A stretch of 38,379 nt of DNA from Ichthyophthirius multifiliis (lineage: Eukaryota > Ciliophora > Oligohymenophorea > Hymenostomatida). The notes below the pieces were generated by a model that saw only the letters and a list, made by a program, of their open reading frames with translations, made no database searches and was not told the origin of the DNA. The stretch spans positions 1 through 38,379 of the forward strand of contig NW_004086017.1 in the NCBI RefSeq assembly GCF_000220395.1, given 5' to 3'. Positions 1-10,984 of the stretch are shown here, one piece after another. Position 1 is the stretch's first letter. The number at the start of each line of letters is the position of its first letter. The position numbers and the translations under genes were made by a program.

Positions 1-393
1 CTAAAAGAAAAAATATATATATATATATATATATTTAATATTTATTTTAATTTATAACATCTGATTTAATATTATTTTTATATTTCCATTATTTTTTATA
101 TAGTTTATTTTTTTTTTAAATTTAAAAATTTATTAATCTCTCTATTTAATTATTATTATATATTTTAACTTTAATTTAAGTATATTTTATTTAAATTAGA
201 AATATCTTATAGTAATATTTTACTATTTTTATAACATAATATATCACCTATAGGATAATTAATGTATTAGTATTATTATTAATTTTAACTTAACCTTATA
301 TATATTTTAATATTAAATACCTTTTTTATTTAAATTAAAATATAATAATTTTATTTTTATAAAAATAACTCTAATTTTTTATTTAAATAAAAA
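1..393. other. AT-only 5' flank of the sigma-adaptin gene
   Basis: No coding signature is seen on either strand: there is no family match and no stretch with coding-like base composition. It contains a (TA)n tract near 12-32 and A/T homopolymers. It presumably holds the promoter and 5' UTR of the following gene, but no defined element can be named. Confidence 0.5.
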
Positions 394-633
394 ATGATTC
401 ATTGTCTTTTTTAATGAGTAGATAAGGAAAAACAAGATTAACAAAATGGTATTCTCAATCTTTTACAAATAAATAAAAATCTAAATATTTAAAAGAAGTT
501 TAAAAAAAAAAAATAATTTAAATAAATGTATTTATTCATTATTTAATAGATTAATGCTATTGTATTAACAAGAAGTAGTCGTTTTTGCAATTTTTTAGAA
601 TGGAATGATTATAAAATAGTATATAAAAGGTAA

Positions 634-682
<49 letters not shown>

Positions 683-1064
683 AACCTTTTTTATCAAATC
701 AAATTTTTAAAGATACGCCAGTCTTTTTTTTATTACTATTGTTGATAAAGAAGAAAATGAATTATCAATTTTAGAAATTATTCACCATTATGTAGAATGT
801 TTAGATAAATATTTCGGTAACGTTTGCGAATTAGATTTAATATTTAATTTTCATAAAGTATTAATTAACACCTTATTTATAATAAAAATTAATTTTTATT
901 TATTGAAAATAAATTTAAAAAAGGCTTATTTTATTTTAGATGAAATGTTAATTTCAGGACATATTATGGAACCTAGTAAAAAACTTATTTTAAAAACAAT
1001 ATAAAGTTAAGAAGTTTATAAAGAAGATAATATAGTAAAATCATCACAAAACCAAAAAAAATGA
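394..1064 (+). CDS. AP1S1: AP-1 clathrin adaptor complex sigma (small) subunit
   Basis: Small subunit of the heterotetrameric AP-1 adaptor, which sorts clathrin cargo at the trans-Golgi and endosomes. Four exons are read with code 6: 394-497, 550-629, 713-857 and 924-1064, with introns of 52, 83 and 66 nt. Recognisable blocks in order are SRQGKTRL and KWYSQSF (TAA as Gln), [20 protein letters not shown], then [24 protein letters not shown] and KAYFILDE, ending near a TGA. These match AP-1 rather than AP-2 sigma ([17 protein letters not shown]). Total length is about 155 aa, which is normal. Oddity: the ATG at 394 gives the expected first residues (MIHCLF), but a six-T run at 407-412 puts the rest out of frame by one base. 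Either a T is missing in the sequence or translation starts at the in-frame ATG at 414. It is convergent with the next gene, 192 bp away. Confidence 0.9.
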
Positions 1065-1256
1065 AAAAAAAAAATTAATAAAGAAATTTATATTATTATT
1101 ATTATTTGTATATTTTATATTATTATATAAAAGATAAACAAAAACAAAAAAATTTTAAAAAAATGTTTTTATTAATATAATTATAAAATTATTATAGATA
1201 ATAAATAACTATTTTTAATTTTAAATATATATATATTTCTTCTATCTTTAAATTTT

Positions 1257-2361
1257 TCAATATTTTCTTTATCTCTATTTATAATCATCATCGTCTCTTC
1301 TATTATTAAATCTTTCATATTTGTTTGTGTTGTCTAATATAGAAAAAATAAAAAATTATTTAAAAAAATAAAAATAATTATAATACATTTTAAAAAGAAG
1401 AATTTCTATTATAATCTCTTTTCCACTATCTCTATCTCTATCCTATCTTTATCTATTATTATTAGCTAAATTGACTTTTATTTCTCTTCCATCGATTTCC
1501 ATTCCATCTTTTTTCAATGCTTTTTACATAGAAGGTTTATCTGCGAATTTTATATGTCCGTATCCTTTGCTCTATAAATAAAATAAACAAAAAATTAAAA
1601 ATAAATGGATACTTTTCCATTTTAAGAAGCCACTCTACAGTTAACAATATCTCCACAAGATGCAAAGAATCCTTTTATATCATCAGAATCGGTTTTAAAA
1701 GAAAGATTTCCAACAAAAATAGTATTAGTTTCTTCTTCACTATCTTCGTCTTTTTATTAAAACTTTCTTTCATATCTTTCATTTTTATCTTTAGGTTTTT
1801 CTATAACTAAAGTTCTTCCCATAAATTCTATATTATTTCCCTAAAGAGCTTTCAAAGAGCTTTCCTCAGTCGAAAAACCAACAAAGGCGAGTCCTTTAGA
1901 ATTTCCGTAGTGATCTTTAAGCAAATTAATTCTGTTTATTCTTCCAAAGTTTTTTTCTAAAAAAGTTAATATAGCATCTTCTTTTGCTTAAAAGTTAATT
2001 CCTTTAACTACTACCTCGTTTTTATTTTAGAAGTTTTCATCACGATTTGAGTTAGAGGAATATTAAGGAGATTATTTATTTTTTTAATAACCGCTTTGAT
2101 TTCTTCTTTAGTCTTTAGAAAGTTTTTTATCCACACTGCTTGAACTGGAATATGATCTTTCCTATTTTTTTTATTTTTTTTAATAAAATATATTTATTTA
2201 GTTATTATTATTATTATTTTTACTCTGCGATTCTTTGAATAGCGTTGTTCAGTAAATATAGAGCTTTTTTCAGTGTTCTTTGTATGTATAATAAAATGAA
2301 ATCGGTTTTTTTTTTATTGAACACAAAATATATTATTATTCTTTACTTTATTATTGAACAT
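1257..2361 (-). CDS. Two-RRM RNA-binding protein, nucleolin/NSR1-like
   Basis: Predicted 302 aa from four exons (2361-2224, 2161-1613, 1571-1427, 1333-1257), read on the minus strand with code 6 and ending in TGA. The N-terminal third is Ser/Asn/Gln/Lys-rich and basic. Two RNA recognition motifs follow. RRM1 has RNP2 VVVKGI and RNP1 KGLAFVGF; RRM2 has RNP2 IFVGNL and RNP1 KGYGHIKF. An acidic linker (DEDSEEE) joins them, and a short Arg/Asp-rich tail (DRD, NNRRDDDD) closes the protein. This order resembles nucleolin/Nsr1-type nucleolar proteins or SR-like splicing factors; RNA binding is secure, the exact role is inferred. The 93-nt intron at 1334-1426 is a multiple of three and has no TGA, so its retention would only insert residues. 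Start chosen: the ATG at 2361, in frame with the first exon. Confidence 0.82.
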
Positions 2362-3333
2362 TTATTTAACTTTTTTTTTTGTATTTGTATTTTTTTTTTA
2401 TATATATTTGTTTTTAATTATATTATATATTTAATTAATTTTTTTATATTTTCTATATATAGTGGATTTAATTTTAAATTACGCTTTTTTAAATAGATAC
2501 AAATAATAAAAAATATAAAGAAAATTTTATTAATTATAATATTTTTTTATTATATAATTCTAAAAAATAGTATATTTGTTTTATATAATCATAATATATA
2601 TTTATACACTATAAAATTATAAATATAGTTTTTTATTTATTCTAAATTTATTATTATTTTATTAGATTGATTCTTTAATTATTCAACTTATTTAAATATT
2701 TAATTTTTTTTTTTTTGAAATAAAATTGTTTTAAAATAATAATTTAAATAATTTTTGCAAATCATAAATAATTCACATGAATTAGAATTTGTTTTTAATT
2801 TTTTTTTAAAAAATAAAAAAATTCAAAATTAAATTACAATTTTTTTTACATTATTATTTGATAATATTTTAGAATTTTAAATATATATATCTATATCTAT
2901 TAGTATTTAAATTTTTCATTTAAAAATACTTTTAAAGAAAAATAAATAATAATATATATAAACTAAAAAAAAGTAAAAATATTTAAATTATTATATTATT
3001 TTTATTTAATATTTAAAAAATTAAATATTATTATTCATTTATTTTAAGAAAAGTTTTATTTGTATTTTTTTCTAATATTTTTTTTTTTTAAAAAAAAAAA
3101 AACACTTTTTAGATTTTTTCTTCTTAAAAAATAAAACAGTAAATTTATTATTATTTATATATTTTAAGTAAAAAAATAAAATAATAATATTATTCTTTCC
3201 ATATTTATATTAAAATATATTAATATAATAATTGTATAAGAATATATAAATTAATGAACATAAATCCTAATATAATAAATGTAAAAAAAAATCATATATT
3301 TATTTTCAAAAATATTAATTTAAAATAATCTTT
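2362..3333. promoter_or_regulatory. Divergent intergenic region between the RRM gene and the polyQ gene
   Basis: About 970 bp of AT-only DNA between two genes transcribed outwards, so it must hold both promoters. The only distinct element is a 12-T/13-A palindromic junction at 3078-3102 followed by CAC. No TATA-like or initiator element can be singled out in this base composition. Confidence 0.4.
3078..3102. repeat. T12-A13 palindromic junction
   Basis: Twelve T (3078-3089) are followed directly by thirteen A (3090-3102), then CAC. Similar junctions recur at 14133-14157, 16455-16473, 22890-22908 and 27524-27551, mostly between genes. Rigid poly(dA:dT) of this kind usually disfavours nucleosomes, so a role in promoter opening is plausible but unproven. 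Confidence 0.55.
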
Positions 3334-6029
3334 ATGAAGAATAATTTCAATAGTATGTAATAATAAGATCCTTAAGCAATATCTAAATTAATGTTATAAA
3401 AATCTTCATTATTAAAACAAGGTTTTTTTAATTGAAAAAAAAAATACAAAACTCATATATGAGAATAATTTTTATTTTAAATAATAATTTAGAATATGAT
3501 CAATAAAATTAATAAAATCAATAAAATTAATAAAATTTAAATATTTCTTATATAAACGAAAGCTTGAAAGAATCATAATATACATTAACAAATTAAAAAT
3601 AAGGTTTTTAAAATAATACTAAATTACATTTATAAAAAAAATCTTATTAATTTAAATAAAAGAAAAACAAATAGTTAAGCCAAGTGAGTTAAATGTGAAA
3701 ACTTTAATTGTAAATGACAAAATATCTTTAAGTAGTGAACAGTTTAAAATATGTTGTAAAATTTAATACGGGAAGAAATAATTTATACTCGAAATACTAG
3801 AAATAAAATTATAAAACACACAAGAAAAAGATACAAATTAATAAAATTAAATAAAAGATAATTAAAATTTAAAGAAAAAAATTGAAATACCTTTCAAAAA
3901 TATGAATAAAATATTTATAAATTAAGTACAATCAAGTTTGATTATAGGTATAAAATATTAAAATATATATATCTTTTTTAGACAATTTTTAAATAATAAA
4001 TATTTTTTTTAATTAAACATAAAAAACATAAAAAATCTTCTAGAAACATTATAAGATAAAATAAAATAGTATTAAGAATAAAAAAGGTTATAAAATGATT
4101 AAAAAAAAGTTACTTCTTAATGGGTAGAACATGATTTTTTAAGTATCTTTTTTTTTTTAAAAAAAAAAAAGATATAAAATAAATATTATAAAAAAAAGCT
4201 ATAAATCCAAATAATGAACCAATTTTTATAAATGGAATAAATGCCAAAGTTTAAATAATTTTTTCAAAAGAAGTTTCTAATAAATAAGCAAAAGACTAAA
4301 ATTCATTAATCTAAAAAATAAAACAAAATATAGAAATAGTAAATAAAAGAAAGAAAAAAAAATATATATATAACTTATATAAATAAATTTTTAGCCATAT
4401 CTATATATTGATAATGAGCGTTATATAAAAAATGAAATAAAACAAGAAGAATATCATTTAAATTAATCTTAAATATCATAGCAAATCAGTTCAATACCTG
4501 GGTAAGCTTAATATCCAAATCCATCTTAATAACAATATCCTCAACAATATTAAAGTTAGAGTCCATACCAACCTAATCAATAATAAATATCTTAATCGTA
4601 AAAACAAATACTTAAGAATTTTCAAAGCGAATAAATAAATTCAAACTATCCTAACTAAATGTAATAGAGCCAAATTTCATAAGGAGTATAAAGTGCAAAC
4701 TAAATGTAATAAATTCCGAATAATTAAATGTAAAATATGATGTAAAATAGCTAATTAACTACTAGCAGTAATCCATAATAAAACGTAATAAGCAATCAAA
4801 TATAAAATTAAAATAATAACTAAGTAGGGATGATGTAATAAAAACATATAAATCCAAGCATAAACCAATATGTAAATAAAAAAAATCCTATTATAAATTC
4901 TTAATAAATAAATTAATATCCTGGAGTGTCAGTACCAAATAATAAAAATCCATAAATGCAATATAATTAAAGATAAATGGGAAATAATCAAATTCATAAA
5001 ATAGGAATTAATTAGATTTAAGGAGGAAATGAATAAATAGCGATAGATAGTAATTAAATGTAGATGCCAAATAATAATATTCCAATTATGAATATTGAAA
5101 TGTCAAAAGAAAAAATTATATTGTAAAGATAATAATAATATCTATAATCATAATAATAAATTTAATAAAAATAATAACCTTAAAATTAACATTAATAATA
5201 ATAACTTTAAAATATTTAATAAATATAATAAATATAATAGTAATAATAATAATAACAATAATAATAATAACAATATTAATATTAATAACAATAACAATAA
5301 CAATAACAATAACAATAACAATAACAATAGCAATAACAATAACAATAACAATAACAATAACAATAACAATAACAATAACAATAATAATAACAATAACAAT
5401 AACAATAACAATAACAATAACAATAACAATAACAATAACAATAACAATAACAATAACAATAACAATAACAATAACAATAACAATAACAATAACAATAACA
5501 ATAACAATAACAATAACAATAACATATATACAATAACAATAACATAACAATAACAATAACAATAACAATAACAATAACAATAACAATAACAATAACAATA
5601 ACAATAACAATAACAATAACAATAACAATAACAATAACAATAACAATAACAATAACAATAACAATAACAATAACAATAACAATAACAATAACAATAACAA
5701 TAACAATAACAATAACAATAACAATAACAATAACAATAACAATAACAATAACAATAACAATAATACAATAATGCTCAAGAGAATTAAAATAGTATTCATT
5801 TAGGTAGATAAAGCATTAGCTAAATTCAACCAATCCAATAAAATAATTAAATACCATATTAAAAGAATGAATAATATTTGAACTAAATTCCATAAACAAA
5901 TTAATTATATAATAGATTTGAAAATACAGAATTTCCGGGATAAATAAAAAGATAATTAAGTAATTAATAAAAATAATTCGAAGGTCCTCAGCTACCTTAA
6001 AAATTTACTTAAAGTTAAATTTTATAATA

Positions 6030-6100
<71 letters not shown>

Positions 6101-7140
6101 CTTAACAACAAATGAATATATAAAAATAATAATAAAACTAACAGCAAATCTAATAGATATAACAATAATAATAATATTTATAACAAAAAATTTAATAATA
6201 GTAATTATAATAATAACAATTTAATAATTAAAATATCTAAAATAATAATTTAAACTAATAAAATTAATTTTAATCTAAATTAGTTTAAAGCTATAAATAA
6301 TAGTAATAAGAACTTTAAGCCTAAATTATCATGGAACATTAAAGTAAAATAAAATTTAAAGCATTTAATTATATAAATAATAGAATTTTTCGATGTTGAT
6401 GATATTAACATTGAAAATGAAGAAAAATTTCCAATTCTTAATTAATAATAATTAAAGAAAATATGTAAATTTATTCCTGAAAAATGTAAATACATTTTAT
6501 TTATTTTTGTATAATTTTTAAATAAATATAAAAAGTAAAAGGATAAAATTTAGAAATAAAAAAAATTAAATTTTGGATAAAATTAAATAATTACATAATT
6601 AATAAGTTTAGTTTGTTGACGAAGGAGAAGAAATGTAATTTAAAAAAAATAAAAAAATATAATTTTACTTTTTAAGTGGTAAAAATAATAAAAAAATAAA
6701 ATGCCCGGTATATGAATGCTAAAAAGAGTTAAAAAAAGAAAATATAAATAAACATATAAAAGAATCACATCCTATTCTTGTATTATATACTTTTTATTAA
6801 ACATAAAATTAATAAATTTATTTAATTCTTTTTATATTAAGTCAAATATAGAATTTTAATTAGATGATTCAAATAAATTTACATTTGATGAGAAAATATA
6901 TGATTACATAATTCTTATTTTTGAAATATATCCAAATGAATATTAATAGTTTATATAAAAAGTAACAAATTTAAAAAAAAAAAAAAACAATATTATCTAT
7001 TTTATATAATAAATAAAAAATATAAATAATTTTTTTTTGTATTTAATTACTATATATAAAAGTCAAGAGAATCAATCGAAAATAAAAAAACATAAAAATG
7101 TACAAAAAAATTGTAAAAAAAATTAGATGAAATAAGTTGA
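3334..7140 (+). CDS. Large Gln-rich protein with giant polyQ tracts and a C-terminal C2H2 finger
   Basis: Not recognised as a named family. Eleven exons fit by phase: 3334-3421, 3493-3603, 3663-3947, 3982-4086, 4172-4338, 4395-6343, 6384-6485, 6607-6634, 6677-6779, 6842-6961 and 7063-7140 (the acceptor at 6606 and the 6635-6676 intron are less sure). The N-terminal half has ordered segments (for example VKPSELNVKTLIVNDKISL and KAINPNNEPIFINGINAK). The middle is Pro/Asn/Gln-rich and runs into about 150 Gln (5227-5763) and a second run of 25 Gln (6025-6099). Downstream are FVDEGEE and a C2H2 motif C-P-V-Y-E-C-x11-H-x4-H, then a short acidic/hydrophobic tail ending in TGA at 7138. The layout suggests a nuclear regulator, which is inference. 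The frame before the repeat and the frame after it differ by one base because of two irregular units near 5523-5547. Read uncorrected, the protein would stop at 5868. Confidence 0.7.
5227..5763 (+). repeat. (CAATAA)n hexanucleotide array encoding polyglutamine
   Basis: After a short TAA-rich lead-in, almost pure CAATAA units run from about 5286 to 5763, with a few point variants (near 5327 and 5383) and two frame-changing units (5523-5530 and 5543-5547). In the coding frame CAA and TAA both mean Gln, so the array is polyQ. The other two plus frames give poly-Asn and alternating Thr-Ile, and the minus strand gives Leu/Val-Ile/Cys-Tyr repeats; these are shadows. Left and right blocks are each about 75 codons. 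Confidence 0.9.
6025..6099 (+). repeat. (TAA)n tract encoding a second polyQ run
   Basis: Twenty-five consecutive glutamine codons in the frame of the surrounding gene: 24 TAA and one TAG, with no CAA or CAG. It relies wholly on the tRNAs that read reassigned stop codons. Further Gln-rich sequence follows to about 6342. Confidence 0.85.
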
Positions 7141-7305
7141 TTTTTTTAAGAAAAAAAAAAAAAAAAATTTAAAACATTTATATATTTTTTTAAAATTAAA
7201 TAAGAATTTGATTGTAAAAAAAAAAACAAATATTTTTTATATTAAAAAAAAAAAAATTCTTAATTTATTTTATAAAAAATAAATAAAAAAAAAACTATAA
7301 TAACT

Positions 7306-9500
7306 ATGGGAAATATATGTGATCCTTATTGTTCTTGTTCATGTGAAGATTAAAAAGTATTTAGAGATTGCAGATAATGCTTTTAAGAATGTTTTAATTG
7401 TGATGGATGTTAATAATTTACATCTTGTGATTATAGATTAATGAACCCATGTTTAATAAGAGAAGTTTCAAATAAGGATCTAATGTAAATTTTAAAAGAA
7501 TTCGATTATTAAGGTGAAATAGATGATTAATGGTATGGTAAGATTAATTATAAAATAATAAAAATAAATTTGAAAAATATAAAAAAAGGTGAAATATAAT
7601 TACTTGAGCACAAAATTTAAAAGGAATTAATTTGTTTAAAAATAATAGAAACAAGTAACGAATAAGAATTTGAATAAATATAATAATCTTTTGTAAGAAG
7701 ACTTAAATTAAATAACGAAAATATCGTAAGATTACGATGTATAAAATAATATAAATAAAAACAATATTGAATATTTTATTTTCAAAAAAAAAAAAAAAAA
7801 AATTAAGATATTATTAGTAAAAGCGTTGATACATTTTGTTCTGTATTATTTAAAGTAAAAATAAAATAATTATAAATATATATATATATATATATATGTT
7901 TAAATTTGAAAGTCCTACCTGTTTTTCGATTTCATTATAACAGATTTAGAAAAAGAAATAAAGCACCGTTAAAAAAAAGACATATATTTTACTGAAGAAG
8001 AAATATGGAATTTAGTATATGGAATTATAAATGGAATGCGATATTTTTCTTCAATTTCCCTTCCACATAGTTGCTTACGAACCAAACACATATATGTTTC
8101 CTAGACAGGCCAGTATAAAGTAGCTGATCCTGGTCTTTTTAATTACGAGACATCGTATGATATAGTATTTAATAATAGGGAAGCTAAAAATAAAGGAATT
8201 TTATTGAGTCCTGCTTTAATATATGGATTGGAAAGAAATATAGAAAATCCAATTCACGATTAAGTCAAGAGTGATGTTTTTTGTGCCGGAATGATAATAC
8301 TGGAAGCTGCGTCTTTAAAAAACTCAAGCAAATGTCTTGACTTTTATAATTATTAAATAATGGAGGATCTAATAGAAAATAGATTAAATAATGTAAAAGA
8401 AAAATACCATGATTCTCTTTATTATTTGGTAAAAGAAATGATAAATATAAACGAACTTTAGAGACCTGATTTTTAGACTCTTTTTGAAAAAAATACTAGA
8501 AATTTAAGATTTAAATAGCATATAGTAAATAATTTATAAGCGCATTTTGCAGCGGCTTCAAATGATAATTTAAGTGATTCCGTTTCTGTTTTAAATTAAA
8601 GCTTTATTAGTAATAAAGGAGGAAAAAAATAAAACATTAATAATAACTTTAATAATAATTTTAATAATAATATTGTGGTAAGTAAGCCTTTTGATAATAA
8701 TGTTTCTATTATAGATAATACAAATAATATTTTACCTAATTTTGGTGTTAGTAATTAATAAAATTTTGATAATAATAATAATTTTGGTATAGGACTTGGT
8801 TTAGGCCAATATTCAATGCCTGTTCCTCTTATGTCTATGAATAATAATTTTTTATCTGGATTAGATTATGTTGGAAGTACTATGAATAATACTAGTAATT
8901 AATAAAATAAAATAAAAAAAATATAAATATATATATTTATTTTATTAGAAATTCCAAGAGAAAAAGTAATTGAAACTTATAATAATGGATCTAAATATGA
9001 AGGAGAAGTTAAAAACGGACTCAGAGATGGAAAAGGAAAATATTATTATAACAATGGAGGTTATTATGAAGGTTAATGGAAAGATGGATAAATGAATGGT
9101 ATAAAAAATAAATTAACTATTTAATTTATTTTTTATAAATATTATAAATATATTTATAGGATAAGGTACTTTATATTTCCCTGATGGATAAACAGCCTAT
9201 GATGGCTAATGGAGAAATGATAAGTTTTAAGGATACGGAGTCCTTTATAATAATACTATTATTAACTCAAATTAATATTTTGATTGTAAAAACTTTAATA
9301 ATTTAGGAGATTTCTGGACTAAATATGAAGGTGATTTTAAATAAGATTAAAAAGATGGGTTTGGTACTTTATATTTGTCTAATGGCGAAAAATATGTTGG
9401 AGGATTCAAAAGTAATAAAATTTAGGGTTAAGGTACTTTTTATACAATGAATGGATAGGTTATAAAAGGCAGTTGGACTAATAATATTAAAGTCATATGA
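7306..9500 (+). CDS. Pseudokinase-MORN repeat protein with an N-terminal acylation motif
   Basis: 650 aa from five exons (7306-7738, 7808-7854, 7913-8894, 8949-9098, 9160-9500). It begins MGNIC, the pattern for N-myristoylation at Gly2 with palmitoylation at Cys5, followed by a Cys-rich segment (SCSCED, CRQCFQECFNCDGC). A kinase-like domain follows (about residues 100-390): NENIVRLRY, then LFFDFI, EIWNLVYGIINGMRYF, KVADPGLF and SDVFCAGMIILEAA. The catalytic HRDxKxxN loop is replaced by HSCLRTKHIYV and DFG by DPG, so phosphotransfer is unlikely. An Asn-rich linker leads to about six MORN repeats (YEGEVKNGLRDGKGKY, YYEGQWKDG, TAYDGQW and so on) up to TGA. MORN repeats often bind lipid or scaffold membranes, so a membrane or cortical/ciliary scaffold is inferred. 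The 54-nt intron 8895-8948 is a multiple of three and TGA-free. It lies 165 bp behind the polyQ gene in the same direction. Confidence 0.85.
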
Positions 9501-10123
9501 GAAATATATTTATTTATGTATTAATTATATAAAATAATAAATTATTATTTATAGTATATTTTATTGATTTTTATTTATTATATAAATGTTTTTATTTTAT
9601 AAATTAATTTTTTTTTTTATATTTAATAATAATAATATATTATATTTTATTTTTAATTATATCTTCTAAATAAATAATGTTTATATTATTTATTTTAAGT
9701 TAAGTTTATGAACAAAAATTTTTAGAACAAATATATAATATTATTAAATTAAAGTATAAATATTATTTTTTACATTTTTATTCTTACGATATTTTGGTTT
9801 CTTTAATAAAACAAAATATATGTAAAACCAAAAAAATAGATTGAATATGTATCATTTTAATCAATATTTAAAAAAAAAAAAATATATAAAATAAATACAA
9901 CAAAAAACGAATTATAAAATGTAATATATATTTTTATTTTTTATTTATAAACACTGTGTTAAAAATAAAAATTTAAAATGATAAAAATTTTTAAATACAA
10001 AAAAAGAATACTAAAAAAAAATAATATATAATATAATATATTTTTAAATATAGACCTTATAATAAAAATAAATTTTTCTTTAAAAAGATTTTTTTTTTTT
10101 TTTTTTCATTTGAAACTATTATT
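9501..10123. other. Convergent intergenic region
   Basis: About 620 bp between the 3' ends of two converging genes. The sequence is nearly all A/T, with T and A runs. No gene, RNA or defined terminator is visible. Confidence 0.5.
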
Positions 10124-10937
10124 TCAATCTCTTATATTATAATTGATCTTTTTTTTACGAGTTTTAATTGCTGAATATTTGGTTAACTCTTTATATATAT
10201 ATATATATAAAAATCATTAATACATTTAAAAAAATAAATTGCTTTACTATGGATATCGTCTTATAATTTTTTATCATTTTATTCAAATTTTTACAATATT
10301 TCTTAAATTTTATATTCATATTATTCAAGCAATTTATCAAATTAAGTATAACTAAAAGTTTAACTAAAAGTTTATATTTCTTTATTTATTTTCTAATACA
10401 AAAGTTCATCTATATAATTTTTAAATATAAAAGATTTAAATTTTATTATATATTTTAATTACAATTTTATGATTATATAGATCCTTAATAAACTCTTTTT
10501 GATAAAATAGTAGCAAATTTTTGTTTGAAAAAATCTTATTGGTTTTCTTGATTATTATTTAATTAATAAGAAGGTAAATCAGCTTAAAAAATATAATTAA
10601 CATTAATTTTATTTTTTAAATAAAGTTATTAAATATTTTTTTAAGCAATTTATGATTTAGGAGCACTTTCTTATTATTTTTTCTTTTAAATTTATGAGCA
10701 ATTTTTACATATAAAATTATCAGATTAATTACTCTTTTTATTTAAAATACAAAAAAATATATATTTTTAACTTTTTTTTATTTTTTACATTTTGAGATGA
10801 TAACTTTTGATTACATTGCTTGCATTTTTATATTTAACGCGTTGTCTAATTTTTATATTTATTTTAAAATTTAAATTCTTTAGAACTATAATAATCAACT
10901 GATCTAAATCTTCTCTAAAAATATTGAAATTAATTTA

Positions 10938-10984
<47 letters not shown>

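Noticed and set aside
2245..2496. Plus-strand hydrophobic reading
   Set aside because: Overlaps exon 1 and the 5' flank of the minus-strand RRM gene; Phe/Ile-rich readings come from T runs.
5095..5799. Open readings giving poly-Asn on plus and poly-Leu, Val-Ile or Cys-Tyr repeats on minus
   Set aside because: They are other frames of the CAATAA array. Upstream and downstream coding sequence supports the Gln frame only.
6486..6606. Alternative donor and 19-nt intron choices before the zinc finger of the polyQ gene
   Set aside because: The GT at 6486 with the AG at 6606 gives the best continuous protein; shorter options are below the usual intron size here.
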